Shown here: one piece after another, positions 15,823 to 23,935 of the stretch
Layout: each line of letters opens with the position of its first letter
Position numbering within the stretch: the stretch's first letter is position 1
NCBI GenBank assembly: GCA_016788315.1
Contig: JAEUSG010000549.1
Location: 1 to 45,851 of the forward strand
Direction of reading: 5' to 3'
DNA from: Fibrobacterota bacterium
Lineage (GTDB): Bacteria; Fibrobacterota; OXYB2-FULL-49-7; JAEUSG01
Length of the DNA stretch: 45,851 nt
Position numbers and translations under genes: made by a program
The notes under the pieces: model-generated
What the model was told of the DNA's origin: nothing
What the model saw: only the letters and a program-made list of their open reading frames with translations
Databases searched by the model: none

Positions 15823-17053
15823 AGCCGCCTGGTTTTCCCGCAGATTTCTGCCGGCTGAGGGTGGTGTAGAAAGATTCTTAAGTCACCTTGCCGGAGATTT
15901 GGGCCGCGATTTTGAATTGCGGATATTTGCGCAGATATTCAGTAGCAAGGCCGACTATCCCGGATCAGATGACATTCTCGCTGAAAAAACAGGAGTACCA
16001 GACACAGAGCTATACAAGCTTAGAGCGGTACAACCAACAATATTTCAAAGGGTTCTCCTTCTTCCATGTGCACTTCTGCTGATTCCTTTTCTCCGTTCCC
16101 GTTTTTATCACACCTTGAAAAAGTTTGCAGTAAACAGATTTGCGGCAGTTTATCTGAAAAAGACAGTAAAGAGGTCGAGAAAATGCGCTGTTGTACACTC
16201 ATTTGCTTTTGGCGGAATGGGACTCCTTGCAAAAAAGACGGCAGAAGGTCTGCAGGTTCCGTTTGTAATAACTCCCTTTATGCATAGAGGACGGTGGGGA
16301 GATGCCCCGCATGATATAGCACTTTACAATTCGGCAGATGCTGTAATAGCTCTACATGAACAAGATAAGGACTCTCTTAAAGAAGCAGGGGTCTTTCCTG
16401 ATGTAATCAGAGTCTGCGCGGTAGGAATACCTCCATTTTCCGGCGACGGCGTTGCATTTAGAGAGAAGCATAATATAAATGGAATAATGGTGCTTTTTGT
16501 CGGTAGACTGATGCAGCATAAGGGATGGAGTGATCTCTGCACAGCTGTTGATAATGTGAATAAGAGCGGTCGTAATATGACTCTGGTTATGATAGGTCCG
16601 AAAACAGCGGAATCTGAAAATCTTGAGAAGTATATTTCAAAGCCCTTCATTAAATATCTGGGACAGGTCAGCGAAGAGGAAAAGCATGATGCCTTTTTTG
16701 CATGTGATCTATTCTGTCTTCCTTCAGTAAGTGAGATTTTTCCTGTTTCTATTTTAGAGGCATGGCATTGTCGTAAACCTGTTGTTGTCTACGATTCTGC
16801 AGCATTGAGAGCCGTTGTCCGCAATGGAGAAACAGGAAAAATTATTGATCCGAACAGTACAGCACTGGAAGAAGCGCTTATTTCATTTGCAGATAAACGG
16901 GCATCGTTTGCAAATCTCGGTCCAGAAGGCAGAGAAGAATTGGATAGAAATTTCAGGATTGCACGTGTCGCCTCCTGGCACAGAGATCTTTACGAAGAGC
17001 TAATAACAAGCGGACGGGAATCTACGCAGTTCAATAAACGGATAAAAAACTGA
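15815..17053 (+). CDS. GT4 family glycosyltransferase 5 (GTG start)
   Basis: 413 residues. WFSRRFLPAEGGVERFLSHLA is the glycine-rich N-terminal acceptor loop. The donor lobe shows IMVLFVGRLMQHKGWSDL, LVMIGPKT and PSVSEIFPVSILEAWHCRKPVVV, where the E-x7-E pair is clear. Start choice: GTG 15815, with AAAGG nine bases upstream and an eight-base overlap with the previous stop; a TTG at 15788 is also in frame. A region of about 55 basic/hydrophobic residues (about 80-135) may attach the enzyme to the membrane. It joins the epimerase by a TGATG overlap. Confidence 0.83.
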   Translation: MFKAAWFSRRFLPAEGGVERFLSHLAGDLGRDFELRIFAQIFSSKADYPGSDDILAEKTGVPDTELYKLRAVQPTIFQRVLLLPCALLLIPFLRSRFYHTLKKFAVNRFAAVYLKKTVKRSRKCAVVHSFAFGGMGLLAKKTAEGLQVPFVITPFMHRGRWGDAPHDIALYNSADAVIALHEQDKDSLKEAGVFPDVIRVCAVGIPPFSGDGVAFREKHNINGIMVLFVGRLMQHKGWSDLCTAVDNVNKSGRNMTLVMIGPKTAESENLEKYISKPFIKYLGQVSEEEKHDAFFACDLFCLPSVSEIFPVSILEAWHCRKPVVVYDSAALRAVVRNGETGKIIDPNSTALEEALISFADKRASFANLGPEGREELDRNFRIARVASWHRDLYEELITSGRESTQFNKRIKN

Positions 17054-17970
17054 TGAATATATTAATAACGGGCGGAGCAGGGTTTATTGGCAGCCATCTT
17101 ACAATGAGGCTTTGTAAGAAACACAACGTTTCGGTAATTGATGATCTTTCAAACGGTGATGCATCACTGCTGAAGAAAGTACAGGTTAATTTTTATAATG
17201 CTGAAGTTGGTTCAAAAAAAGGGCTCCAGCTTTTAGAGAAAAACCGTTTTGACATTGTTTATCATCTGGCTGCGAATGCTTATATACCATCATCGGTTGA
17301 TAATCCCATTAATGACTTTGACAGAAATCTGGCACAGACAGTGATGCTTCTTGAAATACTTTGCCAGAAGAGTCCAAAAACAAAAGTTGTCCTATTTTCA
17401 TCCGCTGCAGTACTTGGTGAAAAATCAGGATTGATGAAAGAGGAAGATCTTCCGAATCCAATTTCACCTTACGGAGTTTCTAAAACAGGAATTGAGTTTT
17501 ACGGCAGAACATATGCTGTCAACTATGGTCTTAAAGTTCAAACTCTTCGTCTTTTTCCTGTTTACGGCCCGCGACAGAGAAAACAGGTGGTCTTTGATCT
17601 CATGAAAAAAGCGGTATCTACTGCAGCATCGCTTGAAATAATCGGCAGCGGAAGAGAAGAAAGAGATCTCTCTTTTGTTGATGATGCTGTTGATGCAATA
17701 GTCGCCGTTGCTGAAAAAGGGAGCTTCGACGGCGGTGTGATAAACATCTGTTCGGGAAAAACAGTTGCAATCGGTAAGGTTGCAAAAGAGATACTTGTGG
17801 CTTCAGGTATAAATAAGAAAATTGTTTATACCAATAAGTTAAGACAGGGCGATGTAAAAAAGATGGCAGGATCTGTAAAATTACTGTCTTCTTTGAGTAA
17901 TAGAAAAAGAACCCCCTTTGCTGATGGAATAAAAGAGACCTGGAAATGGTTTAAACATGAATACTGCTGA
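17053..17970 (+). CDS. NAD-dependent epimerase/dehydratase (extended SDR, GalE-like)
   Basis: 305 residues. NAD-binding MNILITGGAGFIGSHL at the N-terminus, DIVYHLAANAYIPSSVDNP, catalytic SSAAVLG Ser region and the Tyr-Lys pair in ISPYGVSKTGIEFYG, then LRLFPVYGPRQ and the RDLSFVDDAVDAIV segment. These features are those of nucleotide-sugar 4-epimerases and related dehydratases. It likely supplies an epimerised UDP- or dTDP-sugar to the five glycosyltransferases. It starts at an ATG overlapping the upstream stop by one base, and its 3' end overlaps the MFS gene by 14 bases. Exact substrate is not readable from sequence. Confidence 0.87.
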   Translation: MNILITGGAGFIGSHLTMRLCKKHNVSVIDDLSNGDASLLKKVQVNFYNAEVGSKKGLQLLEKNRFDIVYHLAANAYIPSSVDNPINDFDRNLAQTVMLLEILCQKSPKTKVVLFSSAAVLGEKSGLMKEEDLPNPISPYGVSKTGIEFYGRTYAVNYGLKVQTLRLFPVYGPRQRKQVVFDLMKKAVSTAASLEIIGSGREERDLSFVDDAVDAIVAVAEKGSFDGGVINICSGKTVAIGKVAKEILVASGINKKIVYTNKLRQGDVKKMAGSVKLLSSLSNRKRTPFADGIKETWKWFKHEYC

Positions 17971-19336
17971 AGAAGAAAAAAAACTTGAAGAGGGAAGAAC
18001 CCTTTCTGTTCGTCAAGGTGCATATTACGGAATTATGGAGGGGTTCGGTATCCGGTATATCACTCCATATGCTCTTGCTGTCGGCGCAAGCAACAGGATT
18101 ATTGGTCTTCTTGCAACGCTTCCCGGACTTCTCGCAACTCTTTCACAGCTTCTGACACTGCCGCTTATGCGTCACTGGAGCAGAAAGAGGATTACACTCG
18201 TTTCTGTTCTTCTGCAGGCAGCTTTCTGGCCGATACTTCTGATCGCCGGATATCTCTATTTTGTTAAAGGAGATACTTCGAAGCTTCCCGGTAAGATGGT
18301 TCTTGTGTTTTATAGCATGATGTTAATTGCAGGCAGCATATGCGGTCCTGCATGGATATCCTGGTCTAAGGATATCATGCCTAAAAATATCGGCTCTTTT
18401 GTGAGTCGCAGATCCAGAATGCTGGGAATCGTTGCACTTGTAAGCATGCTTCTTGCAGGATTGATTCTCGACTGGTTTAAAAAAGAGAATATGCTTTTTA
18501 TCGGATTCTGTCTGCTCTTTTTGGCCTCTTTTGTGGGCAGATTGTTCAGTGCAAACAATATAAGGCAGATTTACGAACCGCCATATAAATTCGATGATGC
18601 CGCCTATTTTTCGTTTTTACAATTCCTGAAGAAAATGGCGGGAAACAATTTTGGGCGCTTTGCTATTTACATATCTTTGCTTTCGTTAACAGCGAACATA
18701 TATGCACCTTTCGGTTCTGTATATATGCTGAAGAATCTTCATTTTTCATATACAGAATTTACAGCTGTCATACTTGTCAATTCTGTTTTTGCAATTTTCT
18801 CAATGGGATTCTGGGGACGCATATCCGACAGATTCGGCTGCATGTCAATTATAAAAACAACGGGATGGATTGTCTTATTTATTCCAACCCTTTGGCTTCT
18901 TGCCCCTCTTTTCAATAATATATCACATAATGCTGTTTTGGTTTTTCTGATAATTCAGCAGATGTTCAGCGGATTTATGTGGGCCGGTTTCGAATTTGCA
19001 GCAGGCAGCTTTATTTATCACGCCGTTACACCGCAGAGAACGGCTATCTGCGCATCATATTTAAGTATTCTTAACTGCACAGGAGCACTTATAGGCGGAC
19101 TTATTGGCGGATATATCTCATCACTTAAGTTTACATTTTTCGGATTCCCAGCAATACTGTCATTGTTTGTAATAGGATCTGTTCTTAGACTGATAGTCTA
19201 TCTTGTGATGGGGTCTTCGGTTAAAGAGGTTCGGTCTGTGGAGTGCCTGACTCTTGAAGAGGCAAAAAGCTCTTTTGTTGACTTTTTGGCGGATTTCAAG
19301 CCTGGCTTCATCGGTAGACCGGGACCCAAGAATTAA
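17957..19336 (+). CDS. Major facilitator superfamily transporter, unknown substrate
   Basis: 459 residues with about 12 hydrophobic segments, a mainly cytoplasmic N-terminus rich in Glu/Lys, and an MFS-like loop (PLMRHWSRKRITLVSV) after helix 2; the second half repeats this as FWGRISDRFGCMSIIK. A long charged loop (about 205-225) separates the halves. It is last in the polysaccharide operon, translationally coupled to the epimerase (14-base overlap). The operon has no Wzx-type flippase, so this protein might move a lipid-linked or free glycan, or export a by-product; this is speculative. Its stop overlaps the convergent AraC-type regulator's stop by three bases, leaving no room for a separate terminator. 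Confidence 0.8.
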   Translation: MNTAEEEKKLEEGRTLSVRQGAYYGIMEGFGIRYITPYALAVGASNRIIGLLATLPGLLATLSQLLTLPLMRHWSRKRITLVSVLLQAAFWPILLIAGYLYFVKGDTSKLPGKMVLVFYSMMLIAGSICGPAWISWSKDIMPKNIGSFVSRRSRMLGIVALVSMLLAGLILDWFKKENMLFIGFCLLFLASFVGRLFSANNIRQIYEPPYKFDDAAYFSFLQFLKKMAGNNFGRFAIYISLLSLTANIYAPFGSVYMLKNLHFSYTEFTAVILVNSVFAIFSMGFWGRISDRFGCMSIIKTTGWIVLFIPTLWLLAPLFNNISHNAVLVFLIIQQMFSGFMWAGFEFAAGSFIYHAVTPQRTAICASYLSILNCTGALIGGLIGGYISSLKFTFFGFPAILSLFVIGSVLRLIVYLVMGSSVKEVRSVECLTLEEAKSSFVDFLADFKPGFIGRPGPKN

Positions 19337-21279
19337 TTGGTTTTTGCAGTTCTGAATTCGGTTGGTGTTTTACCGGTATACTCTTTAAATACTTTTCCAA
19401 AATATCTGGAGTCGGAAAAACCAACTTCATATCCGGTTTCTGATATAGACTTATTTGGATCTGCGAGAATTTCAATTGCCCGTTCTATTCTTATTTTATT
19501 TATGAGTTTAGGGAGGTTTTCCTCATTACCGGCCTTAAGTACTTTGTAATAATATGGATTGGAAAAGTTAAGTGCCGTCCTGATCATTGTAACATTAATA
19601 TCTTCATCTTTAATATGATCTTTAATGAAGCTAACAACTCTGTCAAAATCCTTTTTTTCTCTGGATTCAATTTGCAATTCTGCAGTAGGTGTTTTTCTTC
19701 GTAAAAAAACAAAAAGCGCAACAGCAACAAGGATAACAGAGATGATAGTTGTAATTATCCTTTTGAAATTGAAATTAACAGGTTTATCTACCGTGATAAA
19801 TGTCCTGTATACTGAAGATCTGATTTCCCGCTTATTTGTATAATAAATCTGGGCAGATGCATTAACATATGCGTTTATGGTCCAGGTTCCTTTTACTGCA
19901 CTGTCAAACAATCTGAAACGAATTTTTATATGTCTGTTTAATGAGTCAACGGCATCTGTGAATGCTGTACCATCAACATATTGACCCATTTCTCCCATTT
20001 TAACTAAATGCGACTGAAAACTTCCTGTGTTTGCTTTTTCATAAAATTCGGTTATAAACTGCCCTCTTACAGAATCCTGGGCTACATTGACAACATAATT
20101 TTTATCCGGCAGGAATGCTCCTCCCTTATTTCCGGGATGACCAAGAATAAAGCCAGGTCCGGAGAGCCAGACAACAGTAAAGCCGTAATGTTTCCAGGGA
20201 ATGCTGTCTTTTACAAGTTGAATGTGCAGATCATACCATTCACCGGGATTAATAATAGTTTGTTTCCTGACTGTGCCTGCTTTACATATGTATAAAGAAT
20301 CAATTTCGAAAAGAGGCGGCTTCACCCTGTTCCATCGAAGTGCTGTTCTTGCAGAAAAGTTACTGTAATTTCCGAAGTTGTTTTTATATCTCACCTGCCA
20401 TTCGTAATTACCGGAGTCAACCTCAAATGGAAGGCGGCGTTTATAAAAGAAAGTTGGATCTTTGTCTTCAGAGGCAAAGAGCGGGATGGTATCGCCAGCT
20501 TTGTAGAACCTCCAATCAACAGCATTCAACATTTCGCCATCGTAATTGGTAGAAAAGGTATTGCAAATAACCTCGGGGAATATTGATGATGAATCGGAAA
20601 CATTTTGAAGAATGGGACTATCCGGGAAAGCCATCTGTCTCTGTTTAGAAATATAGAAGCGATTAATAAACACGGGCGAAGTCAGCTTATTATGAGGTAT
20701 GAATCGGAAAATTATCTCTTCTTTCTGAGATACAAAAGGAACCGTGATGTTTTGAATAGATTTATTATCAACAATAATTTTTATAGTCAAAGAGTCAGAA
20801 GATGAAAAAGAATATCTGGTTTCAACAGTGTGCCATTGGTGTCTAGATAACGGAAACTTAAATATCACATCCTTAAGAGTATCAGCAAAAGGACGGAATC
20901 TGATAGTGAGATTTGACATGCTGTCGGACAGACTGTAAACGAATGTTTCCATGAATATGTCCTGATTGCCGGTACCTCTGTCACTTGAAAAGGCCAGGTT
21001 CATCAGCATCGATGGTGAGGGTTCATCAAATTTTAGGCTGTACTGATGCCAGAAATCTGAATGAAAAGGAAATTTGGCCGGCCCTGAACTTGATTTTGGC
21101 AGGAGACGAACCGTACCATTATCAAATTTCAGTTCATGTATGAAATTGTTATCATTAGATATAGAAACTACTTTCCAGGGAAAATTCCACTCTCTGGTCG
21201 CTTTATCCCTAAGCGGCAAATCACTATAAGAGCTGTCAGAACAGTAAATTAAAGAAATAAGGCAGATTATAAGCAGCAT
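19333..21279 (-). CDS. Membrane-spanning AraC-type regulator with extracytoplasmic LamG-like and FN3-like sensor domains
   Basis: 648 residues. Hydrophobic N-terminus (1-12), large extracytoplasmic part (about 20-505), one membrane helix (about 507-527, IITTIISVILVAVALFVFL), and a C-terminal AraC/XylS DNA-binding domain (about 545-645) with two helix-turn-helix units and the signature ISETGYEVGFSDSRYFGKVFKEYTGKTPTEFR. Within the sensor, residues about 70-210 look like a beta-sandwich of LamG/ConA type (HQWHTVETRYSF, IKIIVDNKSIQNI), and 250-316 like a fibronectin III domain (YEWQVRYKNNFGNYS). There is no histidine kinase, so ligand binding outside would act on DNA binding directly. It diverges from the secreted operon at 21438; the intergenic region holds site A. 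It probably senses extracellular polysaccharide fragments (inference). Confidence 0.82.
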   Translation of the reverse strand: MLLIICLISLIYCSDSSYSDLPLRDKATREWNFPWKVVSISNDNNFIHELKFDNGTVRLLPKSSSGPAKFPFHSDFWHQYSLKFDEPSPSMLMNLAFSSDRGTGNQDIFMETFVYSLSDSMSNLTIRFRPFADTLKDVIFKFPLSRHQWHTVETRYSFSSSDSLTIKIIVDNKSIQNITVPFVSQKEEIIFRFIPHNKLTSPVFINRFYISKQRQMAFPDSPILQNVSDSSSIFPEVICNTFSTNYDGEMLNAVDWRFYKAGDTIPLFASEDKDPTFFYKRRLPFEVDSGNYEWQVRYKNNFGNYSNFSARTALRWNRVKPPLFEIDSLYICKAGTVRKQTIINPGEWYDLHIQLVKDSIPWKHYGFTVVWLSGPGFILGHPGNKGGAFLPDKNYVVNVAQDSVRGQFITEFYEKANTGSFQSHLVKMGEMGQYVDGTAFTDAVDSLNRHIKIRFRLFDSAVKGTWTINAYVNASAQIYYTNKREIRSSVYRTFITVDKPVNFNFKRIITTIISVILVAVALFVFLRRKTPTAELQIESREKKDFDRVVSFIKDHIKDEDINVTMIRTALNFSNPYYYKVLKAGNEENLPKLINKIRIERAIEILADPNKSISETGYEVGFSDSRYFGKVFKEYTGKTPTEFRTAKTN

Positions 21280-21299
21280 TTCGTTAAAATAGAAAAAAA

Positions 21300-21370
21300 T
21301 TACACAAGACTTAGCAATTTTCTACATGAAAGAGATGATTTTGCACATCTGCTTTAGAGTTTTTGCTAAC
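21300..21370 (+). promoter_or_regulatory. Regulatory element A (direct repeats and conserved core) before the secreted operon
   Basis: TTACACAA (21300-21307), TTCTACAT (21320-21327) and TTGCACAT (21341-21348) are spaced 20 and 21 bases apart; TTTTTGCTAAC ends the core (21360-21370). TTGCACAT and TTGC of the last part are 22 bases apart. TTAGCAA (21311-21317) is an exact inverse of TTGCTAA (21363-21369). The core TTRCACAT-N6-TAGRSTTTTTGCTMAC recurs at elements B and C (here TAGAGT replaces TAGGCT). Spacing of two helical turns is typical of AraC-family operators, and the AraC-type gene starts 20 bases away on the other strand. The promoter type is unknown. Confidence 0.7.
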
Positions 21371-21437
21371 ATTAGATATTAGTATGCAATAGATTACCTG
21401 TTGTAGAAGCATGATAATTATTATAGGGGAGTTATCT

Positions 21438-23921
21438 ATGAGAAGCACTATTATTCTATTATTGGCCTTGGGACAAATTTATGCTCAAAGCATATCTGCT
21501 ACCGCTGTTTCGAAATCGTACCCTAACCCTTCATCGATGAAATTCCCATATGATAGCGACCATTCCACGAACCAGCCTTTAGCAACGGGAACTGTTTATT
21601 CTCCTCCAGCAGGTGGTGGGGCAGATTTTGTGTATTGGGGTTGGATATGCATCGTTGATAGCAGCAATGCCCTTATGTACGGCGGAAACTTAAAATATAG
21701 CGATGATGGCTGTGTCCATACACAAGTTATGCAAAATAAAGGTTGGGTGCGGATAGATTCTTTGCTTAAAGCCCGTAACCCGTTGCAAAACAGGCTATTA
21801 GAGGTGCGAGAACTTCAAAAAAGTGTGAAAAACATTTTGGCAAAGACAAGGCATCTCTTCTTTGAGGGTCTTACATCTGGAGAAGAGAATAAAGTCATAA
21901 CGGATAGCATAAATCCCCAAATTAAATATCTTGCAAATGCCTTAAAAACTTCCGCAAACGGTCTTGAATCCATGACCGGCTTATCGAGCTACCATGCTCA
22001 ACAGGCCTTATATTCTTCACAACGGATAAAAGCAGCTGCCGATAGCCTTAGTTTACTTGGTTCACAAATACAATCAGTGGATCTTATGCGGATGAGTCGG
22101 GTTCAAATATCTTTGGAAATTGCAGGAGATGCTATGGAGGCGGAACCTCCTCCTCGCGCCCTATCTATGATAACATGGGATCCGGTTACAAAACAATTTG
22201 CAGTTTTTGGAGGAGATCATCTTGACTATCTTACAAATGACTTATGGGTTTTTGATCCTTCTATTCCGCAGTGGAAGCAAAAATATAGTGCTTCGGCACC
22301 TATTCCAAGGGGAGATCATTGGCTGGTGGCAAATGACAGCGGTCAATTAATATTAAAGGGCGGTTTTACATATAAGACAAATGGCGGATTATCGAGACAA
22401 TCCTATATGCATATTGGTCCTGCAGAGTGGCGGTATGATATGCAGACAAATCAGTGGTTATCTGCCGGGACAGGTGGTGGGTCCGCTGTGGCAACAGATT
22501 CAAGAGTTTACAGATCAACATTGCATCTACCGGAAAGATTTATGGCCGGGGAGAAACCATCCTCTGCGGCGAATGCGGCATTTTTAGAAAAAATAGGTGT
22601 AAACACATGGGTTGATATGATGGTTCCCATAAAGTCAGTTTCAAATCGTGACTGGGGGACAGTAGCATATGATCCTGATAGAGATATGATCTACATTTAT
22701 TGCGGAGGACATTCCGCCTATCCCGGAACAGATGCACTGCATTATCATCTGGCTACGAACAGATATGAACAAACGGTTCCTGCAGAAGCTCCCCTTGGCT
22801 GGTGCGGCAGCAGCGGTCATTCGGCAAAGGGATGGAGTTTTAACAAGCGTCCCTATATGTCGAATCACACTTGGAACTCCTATGAATATCATCCTGTACT
22901 TAAGAAGATGATTCTTGTTGGTCGTGAATGGGTCTGTTGTACAACGCCTGTTGAGCTTTATTCCGATAGGTATCAATATGTTTACAATCCGGATAATGGA
23001 GATTGGGAAAGCAGACACTTTGTTGCAAGCATGTATAACGAAAAACAGGGTAATACTCAATTGTGTAACACCACGCTTGGCATGTTAAACTGGAATGGAA
23101 AAAGGGAGATCTGGAAGCTTAATGATAAAACATTAGAATGGAATAAATTAGCAGTAACAGGAACTATACCCCAACCTGTTGTTGATGGATCTGGAGTTGT
23201 GTTTGATCCTAAGAGAAACAGAATGCTGATGACAACATTAAATACATATCAGGCTCCTTTTAATGGTGTTATATATTCTATGGATTTGTCAACATCAGCT
23301 ATCACAGCAATAACTCCAAACAATTCAACAGCAGTTTCACGTGTCAAATATCTTCGGGAAGTTGTCTATCTGCCAAAAATGGACATTTTCCTCTTTGAAG
23401 ACACTAATTCTGTCGGCCCTGGAAAATATCTGGTGTATGATCCATCAGATAATCTGTGGAAGGGGGCGGAAATAAGCGGCACATGTGATTTTGGAAATCA
23501 TGCAGGAATGATTCTGGATAATAAAAGGGATCTTATTTGGCACTTGAATGTTAATAACGGTAATGCACGGGTATTAAAAATTGATACAGCTACATTGAAG
23601 TTAACAACATTAGCTCCGACAAGTACAAGAGAACAGGTATTAATATCTGCGCAGCCTGCAGTAACCATTCAGACAAACAGCATTACAAATGGTTTCAGAG
23701 TTATTGTTGGAGGTATTACAAATTACGCAAAAATGAATCTTGGTATTTATGATGTAAAGGGAAGATTGGTGGCAGATTTAAGTGAAAGAATCGACACAGA
23801 GATAAATTCAGGGAAAAATGAGTTTGTTTGGTACAAAAATGGTCAGCCGGCAGGCGTCTATTTTTTGTGTCTTAACATTAACAATAAACGGATATATTCG
23901 CGGTTTGTTAATATGCATTAA
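21438..23921 (+). CDS. Secreted Kelch/galactose-oxidase-like beta-propeller protein with helical insert and degenerate sorting tail
   Basis: 827 residues. Signal peptide about 1-17 (STIILLLALGQIYAQ). Residues about 90-235 are a Lys/Leu/Ser-rich helical segment. Beta-propeller repeats follow (about 240-740), each with the pattern of W-D-P/ F-D-P, then FGG or YCGG, then W: ITWDPVTKQFAVFGGDH, VAYDPDRDMIYIYCGGHS, VVFDPKRNRMLM. The last 75 residues resemble a secretion/sorting domain (MNLGIYDVKGRLVADL, PAGVYFLCLN). I chose ATG 21438, which has AGGGGAG six bases before it; an ATG at 21411 in the same frame has none. It is first in an operon of three secreted proteins behind element A. Ligand and activity are not known. 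Confidence 0.7.
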   Translation: MRSTIILLLALGQIYAQSISATAVSKSYPNPSSMKFPYDSDHSTNQPLATGTVYSPPAGGGADFVYWGWICIVDSSNALMYGGNLKYSDDGCVHTQVMQNKGWVRIDSLLKARNPLQNRLLEVRELQKSVKNILAKTRHLFFEGLTSGEENKVITDSINPQIKYLANALKTSANGLESMTGLSSYHAQQALYSSQRIKAAADSLSLLGSQIQSVDLMRMSRVQISLEIAGDAMEAEPPPRALSMITWDPVTKQFAVFGGDHLDYLTNDLWVFDPSIPQWKQKYSASAPIPRGDHWLVANDSGQLILKGGFTYKTNGGLSRQSYMHIGPAEWRYDMQTNQWLSAGTGGGSAVATDSRVYRSTLHLPERFMAGEKPSSAANAAFLEKIGVNTWVDMMVPIKSVSNRDWGTVAYDPDRDMIYIYCGGHSAYPGTDALHYHLATNRYEQTVPAEAPLGWCGSSGHSAKGWSFNKRPYMSNHTWNSYEYHPVLKKMILVGREWVCCTTPVELYSDRYQYVYNPDNGDWESRHFVASMYNEKQGNTQLCNTTLGMLNWNGKREIWKLNDKTLEWNKLAVTGTIPQPVVDGSGVVFDPKRNRMLMTTLNTYQAPFNGVIYSMDLSTSAITAITPNNSTAVSRVKYLREVVYLPKMDIFLFEDTNSVGPGKYLVYDPSDNLWKGAEISGTCDFGNHAGMILDNKRDLIWHLNVNNGNARVLKIDTATLKLTTLAPTSTREQVLISAQPAVTIQTNSITNGFRVIVGGITNYAKMNLGIYDVKGRLVADLSERIDTEINSGKNEFVWYKNGQPAGVYFLCLNINNKRIYSRFVNMH

Positions 23922-23935
23922 TTAAGGAGAGAGTT

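Noticed and set aside
21235-21279. Lipoprotein signal at the N-terminus of the AraC-type regulator (LIYC)
   Set aside because: Tyr at -1 does not fit the lipobox, and the protein has a clear internal membrane helix that already anchors it.
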